DNA of 64,000 nt. Source: JAAYJM01 sp964498585. GTDB lineage: Bacteria; Bacteroidota; Ignavibacteria; Kapaibacteriales; UBA2268. Of this stretch, positions 24,039 through 33,234 are shown piece by piece (positions within the stretch are counted from its first letter, which is position 1; every line of letters starts with the position of its first letter). Location of the stretch: positions 3,177 through 67,176 of the forward strand of contig CAZCHH010000010.1 of assembly GCA_964498585.1 (NCBI GenBank). Direction: 5' to 3'. Made by a program: the position numbers and the translations under genes. Under the pieces are notes generated by a model, which did no database searches, was not told the DNA's origin, and saw only the letters and a program-made list of their open reading frames with translations.

Positions 24039-24923
24039 TTAAATATTGTATAAATATCCTGGTTCTAAAATCTTTAATAGATATTCGCCATAGCCGGATT
24101 TTTTAAGTGGTTCTGCAAGTTTCAATAATTGTTCTTCGTCTATAAATCCCATCTTATAGGCAATTTCTTCGATACAGGCAATTTTCAATCCTTGTCGTTC
24201 TTCAATCGTTTTAACAAAATTTGAAGATTCGATAATTGAAGAATGAGTTCCACTATCAAGCCAGGCATAGCCACGTCCCATAAGTTTAACTTTTAACTTA
24301 TTTCGGTTAAGATAATCAATATTAACATCAGTTATTTCAATTTCACCTCTTGCTGATGGTTTCAAATTTTTTGCAATTTCGATTACATCATTATCGTAAA
24401 AATAAAGTCCAACAACAGCGAAATTTGATTTTGGTTTTTTTGGTTTTTCCTCAAGCGAAATAACCTTGCCGTTTTTGTCAAATTCGACTACTCCATAACG
24501 TTCAGCATCGTTTACGTAATAACCGAAGACTACGGCACCATCATCGAACTGTATTGAATCTTGCAACAATTTAGGTAAAGAATTGCCATAAAAAATATTA
24601 TCACCGAGTATTAAGCACACTTTATCTTTACCAATAAAATCATCTCCAACTATAAAGGCATCAGCAAGCCCACGTGGTTGTTCCTGTATTTTGTAAGAAA
24701 TATTTAAGCCAAGTTGACTACCATCACCAAAAAGGGATTCAAAGCGGGAAGTGTCTTGAGGAGTTGAGATTATTAATATGTCTTGAATACCAGCAAACAT
24801 CAAAGTTGAAAGTGGATAATAAATCATCGGCTTATCGAATATAGGCAAAAGTTGTTTGCAAACTGCCTTTGTTACCGGATAAAGACGAGTACCTGAACCA
24901 CCAGCTAAAATAATTCCTTTCAT
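24039..24923 (-). CDS. rfbA: Glucose-1-phosphate thymidylyltransferase
   Basis: A 294-residue nucleotidyltransferase. It opens with KGIILAGGSGTRLYPVT (residues 2-18, the NTP-binding loop), then KQLLPIFDKPMIYYPLS, LGDNIFYG (near 107) and the EEKPKKPKSNFAVVGLYFYD region (near 157). It makes dTDP-glucose, the entry step to dTDP-L-rhamnose; rfbD, the last step, is at 19301-20164. The length is standard. It is followed closely by feoB upstream on the same strand (15-bp gap), which is probably chance clustering. Confidence 0.95.
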   Translation of the reverse strand: MKGIILAGGSGTRLYPVTKAVCKQLLPIFDKPMIYYPLSTLMFAGIQDILIISTPQDTSRFESLFGDGSQLGLNISYKIQEQPRGLADAFIVGDDFIGKDKVCLILGDNIFYGNSLPKLLQDSIQFDDGAVVFGYYVNDAERYGVVEFDKNGKVISLEEKPKKPKSNFAVVGLYFYDNDVIEIAKNLKPSARGEIEITDVNIDYLNRNKLKVKLMGRGYAWLDSGTHSSIIESSNFVKTIEERQGLKIACIEEIAYKMGFIDEEQLLKLAEPLKKSGYGEYLLKILEPGYLYNI

Positions 24924-24938
24924 AAATAGCTTTCTAAT

Positions 24939-26867
24939 TTATATTAATAACATATCAATTACAAACTTAAACAAAAGAGCAGACAAAATTGCAACAAAAA
25001 TACTTAAAATTGATGATAATAAAACCACTTTCTTCCCAAACTCTTTTAAAATTACAACGAAAGTAGTAAAGCATGGGAAATACAGCGTAACAAAAACAAT
25101 GAAGGTGATTACCTGATTAAGAGTTAGTGGAAGCTTTGATAAGGTTTCAACTCCCATTGCCTGATTTGCCATAACAAGTATTAATTCTTTTCTGAAAAAG
25201 CCGAATACTAGAGTAGAACCTAATTCTTTTGGTAATCCAAGTAAAAAAGTAACAAGTGGTTCAAATGCTAAATTAATGTAGTATGCAACTTCAAAATACT
25301 CAATCCACCCTAAAACAATGCTTCCTAATACAAGAAAAATAATAGCATCTTTTGTAAAATCAATTATTCTTAACCATGTTTTTTTAAATGAATATATTAA
25401 AGAAGGTATTTTAAGTTTAGGAATTTCAAGTATTAATCCTATTGGTTTTGATAAAAGTTTTGATAATATTTTGCCATTTATTGCAATGATTAAAATTACA
25501 AACATGAATATAATTATTGCCCAAATTGGCGTAGCAAAAGCGGCAGTTAAAGCAAAAATTACTGCTATACGTGCTGAGCAAGGAACAAAAGGAATTAATG
25601 CAGCAGCAATAGCTCTGTCTCGCTTGTTTTCTATCATTCTGGTTGAATAAATAGCTGGCACCGAACAGCCAAATCCTAAAACAAATGATACAACTGATTT
25701 TCCATGCAAACCGATTTTATGGAAAATGCCATCCATTAAAAATGCTATTCGTGATAAATAGCCAGTTTCTTCAAATAATGATGTTAAAAAGACCAAAGGA
25801 AGAAAATATGGAAGTATTATTCCAATTATACCAGAAAATCCAAGATAAGCACCATTGATTGAAAACCATAAAAATTCGTTGTATTCTTTTATTGGAGCTA
25901 ATAAATCTGATAAATACTGCAATGGCGCCTCTACCAAACCAGCAAGTCCGTTTCCTATTATAAAAATTAAGAAAAAATAAAGAATAAAAAATATTGCTAA
26001 GAAAAAATTACCGAAAATAGGATGCAACAAATAGTCATCAACTTTTTCATCTATCGCTCTTGTCTTTCTTTCCTTATAACTACATACGGTTTCACTAATT
26101 TTCATAGAATGGTGATGACGTTCATAAGAAACAGTTTCATAACATTCTAATTTATGTTCCTCTTTAAGTTCTCGTTCTATTTCTTTTGTCAAATCGTTTA
26201 CCTGATTCCGGATGTTTTTTTGAACTAATGATGGATTTTCAATTAATTTAATAGCAATAAAACGACTTGAATAGCTTTTTTCATTAAGAAAAGGTTTAAT
26301 TGCTTCTTCAATATTTTGAATATGTTTTTCAATATGATGAGTATAACTAAAAACTTTTGGATTTTTATGCGGATATTCAATATAATTGTAACAAATTTCG
26401 GAAAGTTCTTTAACTCCTTTACCAAACTTTGCCTTTGTAGGAATTACTGGAATATTTAAAATATCTTCTAACTTCTTTAAATCTATGTGAATACCTCTCG
26501 ATTCAGCTTCATCGAACATATTAAGCACAACAACTACGGGAAGACCTAATTCGAGTAATTCAATAGTAAGCTCAAGCCCTCTTGTAAGTAAAGTTGAATC
26601 AATAACATTTAAGACAAGGTCAACTGGATTGTTAATTAAGTAATCTAATGTAATTTGTTCAGATTTATCATTTGGATTAAGAGAGTAAATACTGGGTAAA
26701 TACATTAAATTATATGTACTTGAATTAATATTGATTAAAGACGAATTGATTAAGCCAACCGTACCTGAAACCGCAACTTTATTTGTCTTTATATCTGATA
26801 AAACATTAAATAGAGTACTTTTACCAGAATTTGGCTGTCCAATAAGTACTATTGTTTTATTATTCAT
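24939..26867 (-). CDS. feoB: FeoB-like ferrous iron transporter with degenerate G3 motif
   Basis: About 642 residues from the ATG at 26867, which overlaps the feoA stop; an upstream TTG at 26879 is less likely. The N-terminal G domain keeps G1 GQPNSGKST and G4 NMFD, but the G3 motif, normally DLPG, reads YLPSIYSL: both the Asp and the Gly are replaced. The G2 region also lacks the usual NxPGVT pattern. The membrane part keeps the two Gate-type halves (GFGCSVPAI near 400 and the later FFRKELILV...LYFPCFTTF) with the usual pore cysteines. FeoB imports Fe(II); whether GTP hydrolysis is intact here is in doubt. It is shorter than E. coli FeoB (773 residues). Confidence 0.88.
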   Translation of the reverse strand: MNNKTIVLIGQPNSGKSTLFNVLSDIKTNKVAVSGTVGLINSSLININSSTYNLMYLPSIYSLNPNDKSEQITLDYLINNPVDLVLNVIDSTLLTRGLELTIELLELGLPVVVVLNMFDEAESRGIHIDLKKLEDILNIPVIPTKAKFGKGVKELSEICYNYIEYPHKNPKVFSYTHHIEKHIQNIEEAIKPFLNEKSYSSRFIAIKLIENPSLVQKNIRNQVNDLTKEIERELKEEHKLECYETVSYERHHHSMKISETVCSYKERKTRAIDEKVDDYLLHPIFGNFFLAIFFILYFFLIFIIGNGLAGLVEAPLQYLSDLLAPIKEYNEFLWFSINGAYLGFSGIIGIILPYFLPLVFLTSLFEETGYLSRIAFLMDGIFHKIGLHGKSVVSFVLGFGCSVPAIYSTRMIENKRDRAIAAALIPFVPCSARIAVIFALTAAFATPIWAIIIFMFVILIIAINGKILSKLLSKPIGLILEIPKLKIPSLIYSFKKTWLRIIDFTKDAIIFLVLGSIVLGWIEYFEVAYYINLAFEPLVTFLLGLPKELGSTLVFGFFRKELILVMANQAMGVETLSKLPLTLNQVITFIVFVTLYFPCFTTFVVILKEFGKKVVLLSSILSIFVAILSALLFKFVIDMLLI

Positions 26868-27090
26868 TTTCAACAACAATTTTATTTGCTATTTCCCGCC
26901 CTATAGCTAATTTATTAGAACGAATAGTTAGATTTTCTAAAATTACAGGTCCCCATTTGTTGTCGTTATGCTTCAATATTATGTCATCTATATGTATTCC
27001 AAGAGAACTTAATTTTCTCTTTGCTTCGTGTCCGGAATTTATTTCTTTTATTTTTAATCGAACTTCTATTGGTGCTTCTGCTAAGCTCAT
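26860..27090 (-). CDS. feoA: FeoA-like protein
   Basis: A 76-residue SH3-like FeoA protein. It has the segments EAKRKLSSLGIHIDDII and GREIANKIVV seen in the family (the latter usually LRxxEAxxI). FeoA is a small cytoplasmic partner of FeoB. Its stop codon overlaps the feoB start, so both are translated from one message. No Fur box was recognised upstream. Confidence 0.85.
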   Translation of the reverse strand: MSLAEAPIEVRLKIKEINSGHEAKRKLSSLGIHIDDIILKHNDNKWGPVILENLTIRSNKLAIGREIANKIVVENE

Positions 27091-27289
27091 TTTATCTTTA
27101 ATTATTAATTTTAAAAAAAAATTAGGATAAAAATTTTATCCTACTAAAAAACAAAAACGATAATATGTTAATTTTATTATATTTTCATTTTTAGAAATGC
27201 TTACTATTCGTTATTATTAGTTCAGTTTTTTAGTCATACCATCCCACAAAATAAAGCAAGTTTAATATATGAATGGAGAAGACATATTT

Positions 27290-27490
27290 AGTTATATCAT
27301 TTCCTTTTAAATAAAGGTTTTGCTTTATCGTGGGGTTCGAAATGACAAGAAAATATTATTAGTTTTTTAATGAATTACTACACTAGATACGTAATTGATA
27401 ATTTAAGAAAAAAATTTAAGATAAATTTAAACAATCTACCTATATTTATAATAGAACTGAAAAAATATGTAGATTTGCGGAGTTAGAATT
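27290..27490. repeat. Dispersed repeats between feoA and the serine hydrolase
   Basis: 27290-27347 is the GTTATATCAT...GTTCGAAATGAC unit also found at 21231-21288. 27372-27490 is a diverged, inverted partial copy of the 20309-20420 element and starts with a 15-nt segment, GAATTACTACACTAG, found identically at window position 5-19. No gene is seen in the 557-bp gap; the rest is AT-rich with no clear promoter. Confidence 0.7.
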
Positions 27491-27647
27491 TAAAATTTGC
27501 ATTAAACATTATTTTTTGCTAATTTTAAGTGATGAAGTGAGAAAACAAAAATTTTTTTGCTATTTTTATTTTTTTCAAATTTAAAAAAGACTATTGGAAA
27601 AAGGATATTATTAAACCTTACTTTTTTTTAATAAATTTGGAGTTCGT

Positions 27648-28781
27648 ATGAAGACTAAACTAATCTCAATTTATTTCGTTTGTTTTGCTTTATTTTTATC
27701 ATTAATAATAAGTGGTTGCGATAGCGACAGTTCAACAAAAACAAATGACAATCAGGAATTAATCAATAAACTCAAGGCAGTTACTGATTCACTTATTACA
27801 AATACTGATTTGCCCGGAATTGTTGCCCTCGTTGTTGACAAAACCAAAGGTATTGACTGGGTTTATGAAGTTGGTTACAGCGACATTGAGCATCATCTTC
27901 CAATGAATAAGGATTATACTTTTAGAATTGGAAGCAACACAAAAACATTCACTATTACTGTTTTATTGCAATTAGTTTCAGAAAGGAAGCTAAGTTTGAA
28001 AGACACTTTAAGTAAGTTTTTCCCAACTTTTAAAGAAGCAGACAAAATCACTATTGAAATGCTAAGCAATATGACAAGTGGTTATTTTAATTATACTGAA
28101 GATACTGAAAATTTTTGGGATATTTTTATAAATAATCCCGAAAAACTATGGACTCCTATAGAATTAGTTGATATTTCATTCCTTCACGATTTGGATTTTA
28201 TGCCCGGCGAAAAATTCCATTACTCAAATACCAACACAATTATTCTTGGAATGTTAATAGAAAAAATAACTGGCAATTCACTTGAAACTGAGATTCACAA
28301 CAGAATAATCGTTCCATTAGGATTACAAAATACCGGATTTATAACATCTGGTTTGGTATTGCCGGGTACTCACGGAAAAAGTTATGCTGAAGATTCATCA
28401 GATAGTTTTCAGGATATATCAGATATTTATGATGTTTCCTGGTGCTGGGCAGCTGGCTCTGCATATTCGACTCCAAGAGAATTACAAAAATATGTAGAAA
28501 CCTTAGTCGTCGGTGGTCTTTTAAACGATACACTTCAAAATACGCGTTTAAATCAACACTTCTCAATTCTTGATGATAAAAATTCTTATGGAATTGGTAT
28601 TTTGAAAAGAGGAACATTTTATGGGCACAATGGCGGAATGCCCGGATATACTTCTTCGATGTATCATAGCAATTCAAAAAACTGCACAATAATTATTTAC
28701 TTTAATTGTCAGGACGATGATTTGCATCCAGACTTCTTATTCCATAGATATGCTCATCTTCTCTATGGAAATAATTATTAA
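27648..28781 (+). CDS. Serine hydrolase lipoprotein, class C beta-lactamase / DD-peptidase family
   Basis: A 377-residue lipoprotein (signal core at residues 7-22, lipobox ISGC at Cys24). It has the three landmarks of the beta-lactamase-like serine hydrolases: SxxK in GSNTKTFT (Ser near 97), the YxN tyrosine motif in FHYSNTNTI (near 195) and HNG in the third position (GHNGGMPGY, near 330). The closest known fold is Streptomyces R61-type D-Ala-D-Ala carboxypeptidase. It probably acts on peptidoglycan or small esters in the periplasm. An SD-like GGAG lies 8 nt before the start. No penicillin resistance can be inferred. Confidence 0.88.
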   Translation: MKTKLISIYFVCFALFLSLIISGCDSDSSTKTNDNQELINKLKAVTDSLITNTDLPGIVALVVDKTKGIDWVYEVGYSDIEHHLPMNKDYTFRIGSNTKTFTITVLLQLVSERKLSLKDTLSKFFPTFKEADKITIEMLSNMTSGYFNYTEDTENFWDIFINNPEKLWTPIELVDISFLHDLDFMPGEKFHYSNTNTIILGMLIEKITGNSLETEIHNRIIVPLGLQNTGFITSGLVLPGTHGKSYAEDSSDSFQDISDIYDVSWCWAAGSAYSTPRELQKYVETLVVGGLLNDTLQNTRLNQHFSILDDKNSYGIGILKRGTFYGHNGGMPGYTSSMYHSNSKNCTIIIYFNCQDDDLHPDFLFHRYAHLLYGNNY

Positions 28782-28798
28782 AGGTGGAGGGCAAAAAT

Positions 28799-28853
28799 TG
28801 TCATTGGCAACCCCAGATAAAGGTCTTTCTTTTTCTTGAGGTTGCTAATGACA
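28799..28853 (+). terminator. Stem-loop after the serine hydrolase gene
   Basis: TGTCATTGGCAACC at 28799-28812 pairs with 28840-28853 (13 of 14 positions), followed by a short T-rich stretch. The position just after the stop codon fits a terminator, but the TGTCATTGGCA arm is also one of the dispersed repeat families in this window. Beyond it, to 29082, nothing else is seen. Confidence 0.45.
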
Positions 28854-29082
28854 TACTTTTTGTAATAATATTTGCATTATACTTTACAAAAAAATATCCT
28901 AACCCCTATGTTTTCGAGATGGAGCTTGGAGTTCTAAGTCTAATAAATAAATATAAATAAAAGACAAGAATATCTTTACTACTAAACATTTGATTTAAAG
29001 TAGCGCAGACATTCTTATCTGATAAAAAAACTTCTTGATTCTTACTAATATATAAGGTCGGTTATTCTATTTGCTATGAATT

Positions 29083-29346
29083 TTAATATCTTTTCCTATT
29101 AAAATCATCTCTTTCTTTTGCAATACTTACAGAAATCTGTCTGCCATCAATTTCTGTATTGTTTAATCCATCAATTGCTTTGCGTCCGGCATTATCGGAC
29201 ATTTCTACGAAACCGAAACCACGACTTCTGCCTGTTTCACGGTCATTGATAATTTTTAGAGAAATGACTTCTCCATATTCTTTAAATTTGGAAGATAATT
29301 CATCTTCACTCATAATGTTGGGTAAGTTTCCCACATATAATTTCAT
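29083..29346 (-). CDS. RRM-type RNA-binding protein
   Basis: An 87-residue protein consisting of a single RNA recognition motif. RNP2 is KLYVGNLP at residues 2-9 and RNP1 is RGFGFVEM at about 42-49, with the aromatic residues that stack on RNA. A short Arg/Lys tail follows. Single-RRM proteins of this size are common in Bacteroidota and cyanobacteria and bind single-stranded RNA, often in cold or stress responses. It is monocistronic. Confidence 0.95.
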   Translation of the reverse strand: MKLYVGNLPNIMSEDELSSKFKEYGEVISLKIINDRETGRSRGFGFVEMSDNAGRKAIDGLNNTEIDGRQISVSIAKERDDFNRKRY

Positions 29347-29546
29347 ATTATTATATATTAAAATTAATAAAGTATCAGATAATAAATACCTGAATTGTAA
29401 TTACAAATATAAGCATAAATTTTTAATTAATTCATTTTATTTTTATTTTAGTAAAAAAAATAAAGTTTTTAATTAATTTTGGGCATTCTCTACAACTGAT
29501 ATAATGTGAATTTAAGAATTTTTCAATAAATAGCTCAATCAATAAT

Positions 29547-29870
29547 ATGAAAACAAATAACATTTTCCAAAATTTACCTGATGATTTAAAAGATGAATTC
29601 TTCGAAAATCTTCTTTTAAACCCAAATTTCAAAATTGAACGAATTATTTCTCTCGGACACACTACTCCCAGAGGCGAATGGCTAATTCAGGAAGAAGCTG
29701 AATTTGTAATTCTTCTTTCAGGCGCTGCAAAGTTAGTTTTCTTTGAAAATAATGAATTAGTTGAAATGCAAGCTGGCGATTACATCTTAATTCCATCAAA
29801 CACAAAGCACAGAGTAGAATGGACTGACGAAAACGAACATTCTGTTTGGCTGGCAGTTCATTTTAAATAG
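29547..29870 (+). CDS. Cupin domain protein
   Basis: A 107-residue single-domain cupin. Cupin motif 1 is weak (HTTPRGEWLIQEEAEFVILLSG), with Glu residues where metal-binding histidines are often found; motif 2 is GDYILIPSNTKHRVEWT (near 78-94) and retains His. Such small cupins can bind metal and act as sugar-binding or phosphomannose-isomerase-like proteins, but nothing specific can be said. Alone on the plus strand, diverging from the RRM gene. Confidence 0.8.
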   Translation: MKTNNIFQNLPDDLKDEFFENLLLNPNFKIERIISLGHTTPRGEWLIQEEAEFVILLSGAAKLVFFENNELVEMQAGDYILIPSNTKHRVEWTDENEHSVWLAVHFK

Positions 29871-29952
29871 TTTTTTTAAAAGTAATAAAAATTATTTGCA
29901 TTTTTAATAAAATTTCGTAATTTTGAACTATTAGGTTTAACCATTTGGTTAA

Positions 29953-30006
29953 ATGTTTAGAAAGATTAGATTGTTTAGATAGGTTAGAAAGTTTAGATAG
30001 TATAAA
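29953..30006. repeat. 9-nt register repeats (TTAGA-ending units)
   Basis: Six consecutive 9-nt units, five of which end in TTAGA (for example ATGTTTAGA, AAGATTAGA, TTGTTTAGA, AAGTTTAGA). Complementary 9-nt units (TCTAAACCA, TCTAAGCTT) occur at 4015-4032 and 56902-56946, so this is one family in two orientations. Confidence 0.7.
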
Positions 30007-30015
30007 AAGAGAAAT

Positions 30016-30303
30016 GCCATACTATCAACTTGTTTTTCGTATGACTGCACGAGTAAGTCATTTAGACGGATGTCAGAATCCATATTTGTTTTTAAAAGAG
30101 TCAGAACTCCTGACCCCATAACGAAAATAAAGGAGTTAGGAGAATTGCCTCATAAATAATAATTGCGCAAATTATCCGAATAAAGTGTCATTCTGAACGA
30201 AGTGAAGAATCTCAAACTCTGTGGTAACAATGACTTGTGAGATTCTTCACTTCGTTCAGAATGACAAGACTGCGAAATAGCAAACTACGAGGAGTCAGGA
30301 GTT
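30016..30303. repeat. Dispersed palindromes upstream of the ABC exporter operon
   Basis: Contains a diverged CATACTATCAACTTG unit (30016-30044), two facing copies of the GAACGAAGTGAAGAATC repeat (near 30190 and 30243-30265), and a 44-nt segment at 30260-30303 that is shared, inverted, with 6994-7037. There is no gene. Confidence 0.75.
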
Positions 30304-30330
30304 CTGAGAGTGTGGATAAAGAGAATTTTT

Positions 30331-30464
30331 GTCATTCGTTATTCGTCATTTGTCTTTCGATAAGGAAAAAATACCAATAACTAATGACCAATGACTAATG
30401 ACCAATAACTAATGACCATAAACTATAAACCGATAGCTGAAAGCCAACAGCCGAAAGCTAACCA
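30331..30464. repeat. Heptamer-register tandem repeats
   Basis: A run of about nineteen 7-nt units. It begins GTCATTC, GTTATTC, GTCATTT and continues with CCAATAA and CTAATGA alternating, then drifts to CCATAAA, CTATAAA, CCGATAG, CTGAAAG, CCAACAG, CCGAAAG. The 7-nt spacing holds throughout while the sequence of the unit changes. It ends 26 bp before the ABC exporter start codon. Confidence 0.85.
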
Positions 30465-30490
30465 TTCAGTTAAAACATAAAGTTAAAAAT

Positions 30491-31405
30491 ATGTATTCAA
30501 TAATAGCAAAAAACATAGCAAAAAAATACAAAAGCACCACTGCTCTTGATGATATTTCATTTAATGTAGAGAGCGGGAAAATATTTGGCTTAATCGGTCC
30601 CGACGGTGCAGGAAAAACTACTCTTATTCGTATTCTGGCAACCTTGATTTTGCAGGATAGTGGAACAGCAACTGTTGAAAACCTTGATGTTGTAAAAGAT
30701 TTTAAAAAGCTAAGAGATATAATCGGGTATATGCCGGGCAAGTTCTCGCTTTATCAGGATTTAACCGTTGAAGAGAATATTAATTTATTCGCTACTATTT
30801 TTGGGACAAGTTTGAAAGAGAATTATGATTTGGTGAAAGACATATATTCTCAAATAGAACCATTCAAGGACCGCCGGGCTGGAAAGCTTTCTGGCGGTAT
30901 GAAGCAAAAGTTAGCTCTATCTTGTGCATTAATTCATAAACCAAAGGTGCTTTTTCTTGATGAGCCGACAACAGGAGTTGACCCTGTTTCCCGCAAAGAA
31001 CTTTGGGCAATGCTAAAAAAACTTGCTCAATTCGGAATTACTATTCTTGTTTCCACTCCATATATGGACGAAGCTTCTCTTTGCGATGAAATCGGTTTAA
31101 TCCAAGGTGGAAAATTGCTTGCTGTCGAAAAACCAAACGCAATTTCTGAAAAATTTTCAAAAAAGCTTTTTGCAATTAAGCATTGCAATCCCCATAAAGT
31201 TATTACAACTTTACGTGGGTACGAGTTTTGCGAAAATATTTATCCTTTTGGTGAAACGCTGCACTATATTGATAAACGGGAAAATTTCAATGAAAATGAT
31301 ATTTTGAATTATTTTGAGAAAAATGGAATTGAAGAGGCGAGCATTGAAGCGATTAAAGCCACTATTGAGGATTGTTTCATTGATTTGATGGTTGGAGGCA
31401 AATAA
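30491..31405 (+). CDS. ABC exporter ATP-binding protein (YbhF N-half-like)
   Basis: A 304-residue ABC ATPase: Walker A GPDGAGKTT (near 37-45), signature LSGGMKQKL (near 135), Walker B VLFLDEPTTGVDP. The C-terminal 80 residues form an extra regulatory-type domain. It is the first of four overlapping genes. E. coli YbhF holds two such ATPase domains on one chain; here they are separate genes, and the intact LSGG signature marks this as the first half. It energises the permeases at 32128 and 33231. The substrate is unknown; relatives export drugs or lipids. Confidence 0.9.
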   Translation: MYSIIAKNIAKKYKSTTALDDISFNVESGKIFGLIGPDGAGKTTLIRILATLILQDSGTATVENLDVVKDFKKLRDIIGYMPGKFSLYQDLTVEENINLFATIFGTSLKENYDLVKDIYSQIEPFKDRRAGKLSGGMKQKLALSCALIHKPKVLFLDEPTTGVDPVSRKELWAMLKKLAQFGITILVSTPYMDEASLCDEIGLIQGGKLLAVEKPNAISEKFSKKLFAIKHCNPHKVITTLRGYEFCENIYPFGETLHYIDKRENFNENDILNYFEKNGIEEASIEAIKATIEDCFIDLMVGGK

Positions 31406-32128
31406 ATGGAATACTCAATAAAAGCAGAAAAGCTAACAAAGAAATTCGGTAAGTTCATTGCTGTAAATGAAATAACTTTCGATGTGAAAAAAGGTGAAAT
31501 TTTTGGTTTCCTCGGTGCAAATGGTGCGGGAAAATCCACTGCAATGCGAATGCTCTGCGGATTACTAAAACCAACAAGCGGAATTGCAACAGTAGCAGGT
31601 TTCGATGTTTATAAGGAAACTGAGAAAATAAAAAGAAGAATTGGATATATGAGCCAAAAATTTTCCCTTTACGATGATTTGACTATAATTGAAAATATTC
31701 AGTTCTATGGGGGGATTTACGGGCTTTCAAAAAAGCAGATTATTGAAAAATCAAATATTTTGATTGACAAACTAAAACTCGGTGATATAAAAAATGAATT
31801 AATAGCATCGCTGCCATTGGGTTGGAAACAAAAACTTGCTTTCTCTGTTGCTATTATTCACGAGCCGGAAATTGTTTTTTTAGATGAGCCGACCGGAGGA
31901 GTTGACCCTATTACCCGCCGTCAGTTCTGGGAATTGATTTATGAGACTGCTGCCCGGGGCATTACTGTTTTTGTTACAACGCATTATATGGACGAAGCCG
32001 AGTATTGCAACAGAATTTCAATAATGACAGCCGGAGTAATTGAAGCAATGGGCAGCCCAAGCGAGCTAAAGAAAAAGTATCATTCTGATTCAATAGACGA
32101 TGTTTTTGTAAAAATAGCGAGGGGTTAA
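31406..32128 (+). CDS. ABC exporter ATP-binding protein (YbhF C-half-like)
   Basis: A 240-residue ABC ATPase with Walker A GANGAGKST (near 37-45) and Walker B IVFLDEPTGGVDP. The signature is LPLGWKQKL rather than LSGGQ; the same change is typical of the second ATPase half of YbhF, which supports the pairing with the gene before it. It begins immediately after the stop of that gene and ends overlapping the permease start by one base. The two ATPases probably form one heterodimer. Confidence 0.9.
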   Translation: MEYSIKAEKLTKKFGKFIAVNEITFDVKKGEIFGFLGANGAGKSTAMRMLCGLLKPTSGIATVAGFDVYKETEKIKRRIGYMSQKFSLYDDLTIIENIQFYGGIYGLSKKQIIEKSNILIDKLKLGDIKNELIASLPLGWKQKLAFSVAIIHEPEIVFLDEPTGGVDPITRRQFWELIYETAARGITVFVTTHYMDEAEYCNRISIMTAGVIEAMGSPSELKKKYHSDSIDDVFVKIARG

Positions 32129-33234
32129 TGAAAAGATTTTTTGCTTTCGTTTATAAAGAAATACTGCATATAAAAAGAGACCCACGCACTCTTTTAATAC
32201 TTATTGGAATGCCGGCGGTGCAGTTGCTACTTTTCGGATACGCTATTACAAACGAAATACGCGATGCCAGAATTGCGATTCTTGATTTATCGAAAGATAG
32301 TGAAACTCAGAAAATAACAAACAAAATGCTATCTTCCGGCTATTTCATTTTATACGAATACCTGAATAGCTATGACGATATTGAAAAAGCATTCAAAAAA
32401 GGAAAAATCAAGAAAGCATTGGTTTTTGAAAATAATTTTGCTGAAAATTTAACTAAACAAGGGACAGCAAACATTCAACTGATTTCTGATGCAACAGACC
32501 CAAATACCGGCAGTTCGCTTCAAAACTATACTCAATCAATAATAAACAATTATTTGTTGGAAGAAAACAAGCTGGCTGCAATTCCATTAAGAGTAAATAC
32601 TGATGTAAAAATGAGGTATAACGAGGAATTAAAAGGCACTTTTCTGTTTGTTCCCGGCTTAATTACAATGCTTTTAATGCTAATTTCAGCGATGATGACC
32701 TCCATTTCCTTAACACGCGAAAAGGAAATCGGAGCAATGGAACTGCTGCTTGTTTCGCCAATGAAACCAATTCAGGTGATTATTGCAAAAGTCGTTCCTT
32801 ATTTAGTGCTTGGTTTCATTAATGGAGTAATCATTCTTGTTTTTGGCAATGTAGTGTTTGGAGTAGTTATTCGGGGCAGCTTGCTTTTGCTTTTCTTTGA
32901 AGGAATTTTATTTATTACATCTGCATTGACGCTTGGGATTCTGATTTCATCAATAGCAAATTCACAGCAGGTTGCACTAATCATTTCGTTAATGGGGCTA
33001 ATGCTTCCAACTATGCTGCTTTCAGATTTCATTTATCCGATTGAAAATATGCCGGAATGGCTGCAAATTATTACAAACATTATTCCTGCGCGCTGGTTCA
33101 ACGTTATTATCAAAGATATAATGCTAAAAGGTTCTTCTATTGAATATATTTACAAGGAAACACTGATTTTAATTGGGTTTACCTTGTTTTTCATAATTGT
33201 GAGTGTGAAAAAATATAAAGTGAGGTTGCAATGA
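32128..33234 (+). CDS. ABC-2 type permease (YbhS-like)
   Basis: A 368-residue permease with one N-terminal helix (about 24-42), a large periplasmic domain (about 43-170) and five C-terminal helices, the ABC2_membrane_3 layout. The segment LTREKEIGAMELLLVSPMKP (near 196-215) is the conserved coupling helix region. It overlaps the ATPase by one base and the next permease by 4 bp, so it is part of one operon and probably forms a heterodimer with that permease. Confidence 0.9.
   Translation: MKRFFAFVYKEILHIKRDPRTLLILIGMPAVQLLLFGYAITNEIRDARIAILDLSKDSETQKITNKMLSSGYFILYEYLNSYDDIEKAFKKGKIKKALVFENNFAENLTKQGTANIQLISDATDPNTGSSLQNYTQSIINNYLLEENKLAAIPLRVNTDVKMRYNEELKGTFLFVPGLITMLLMLISAMMTSISLTREKEIGAMELLLVSPMKPIQVIIAKVVPYLVLGFINGVIILVFGNVVFGVVIRGSLLLLFFEGILFITSALTLGILISSIANSQQVALIISLMGLMLPTMLLSDFIYPIENMPEWLQIITNIIPARWFNVIIKDIMLKGSSIEYIYKETLILIGFTLFFIIVSVKKYKVRLQ

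Noticed and set aside
19301..24923. A dTDP-rhamnose operon
   Set aside because: Only rfbD and rfbA are present, 4 kb apart on opposite strands with unrelated genes between; rfbB and rfbC are absent.
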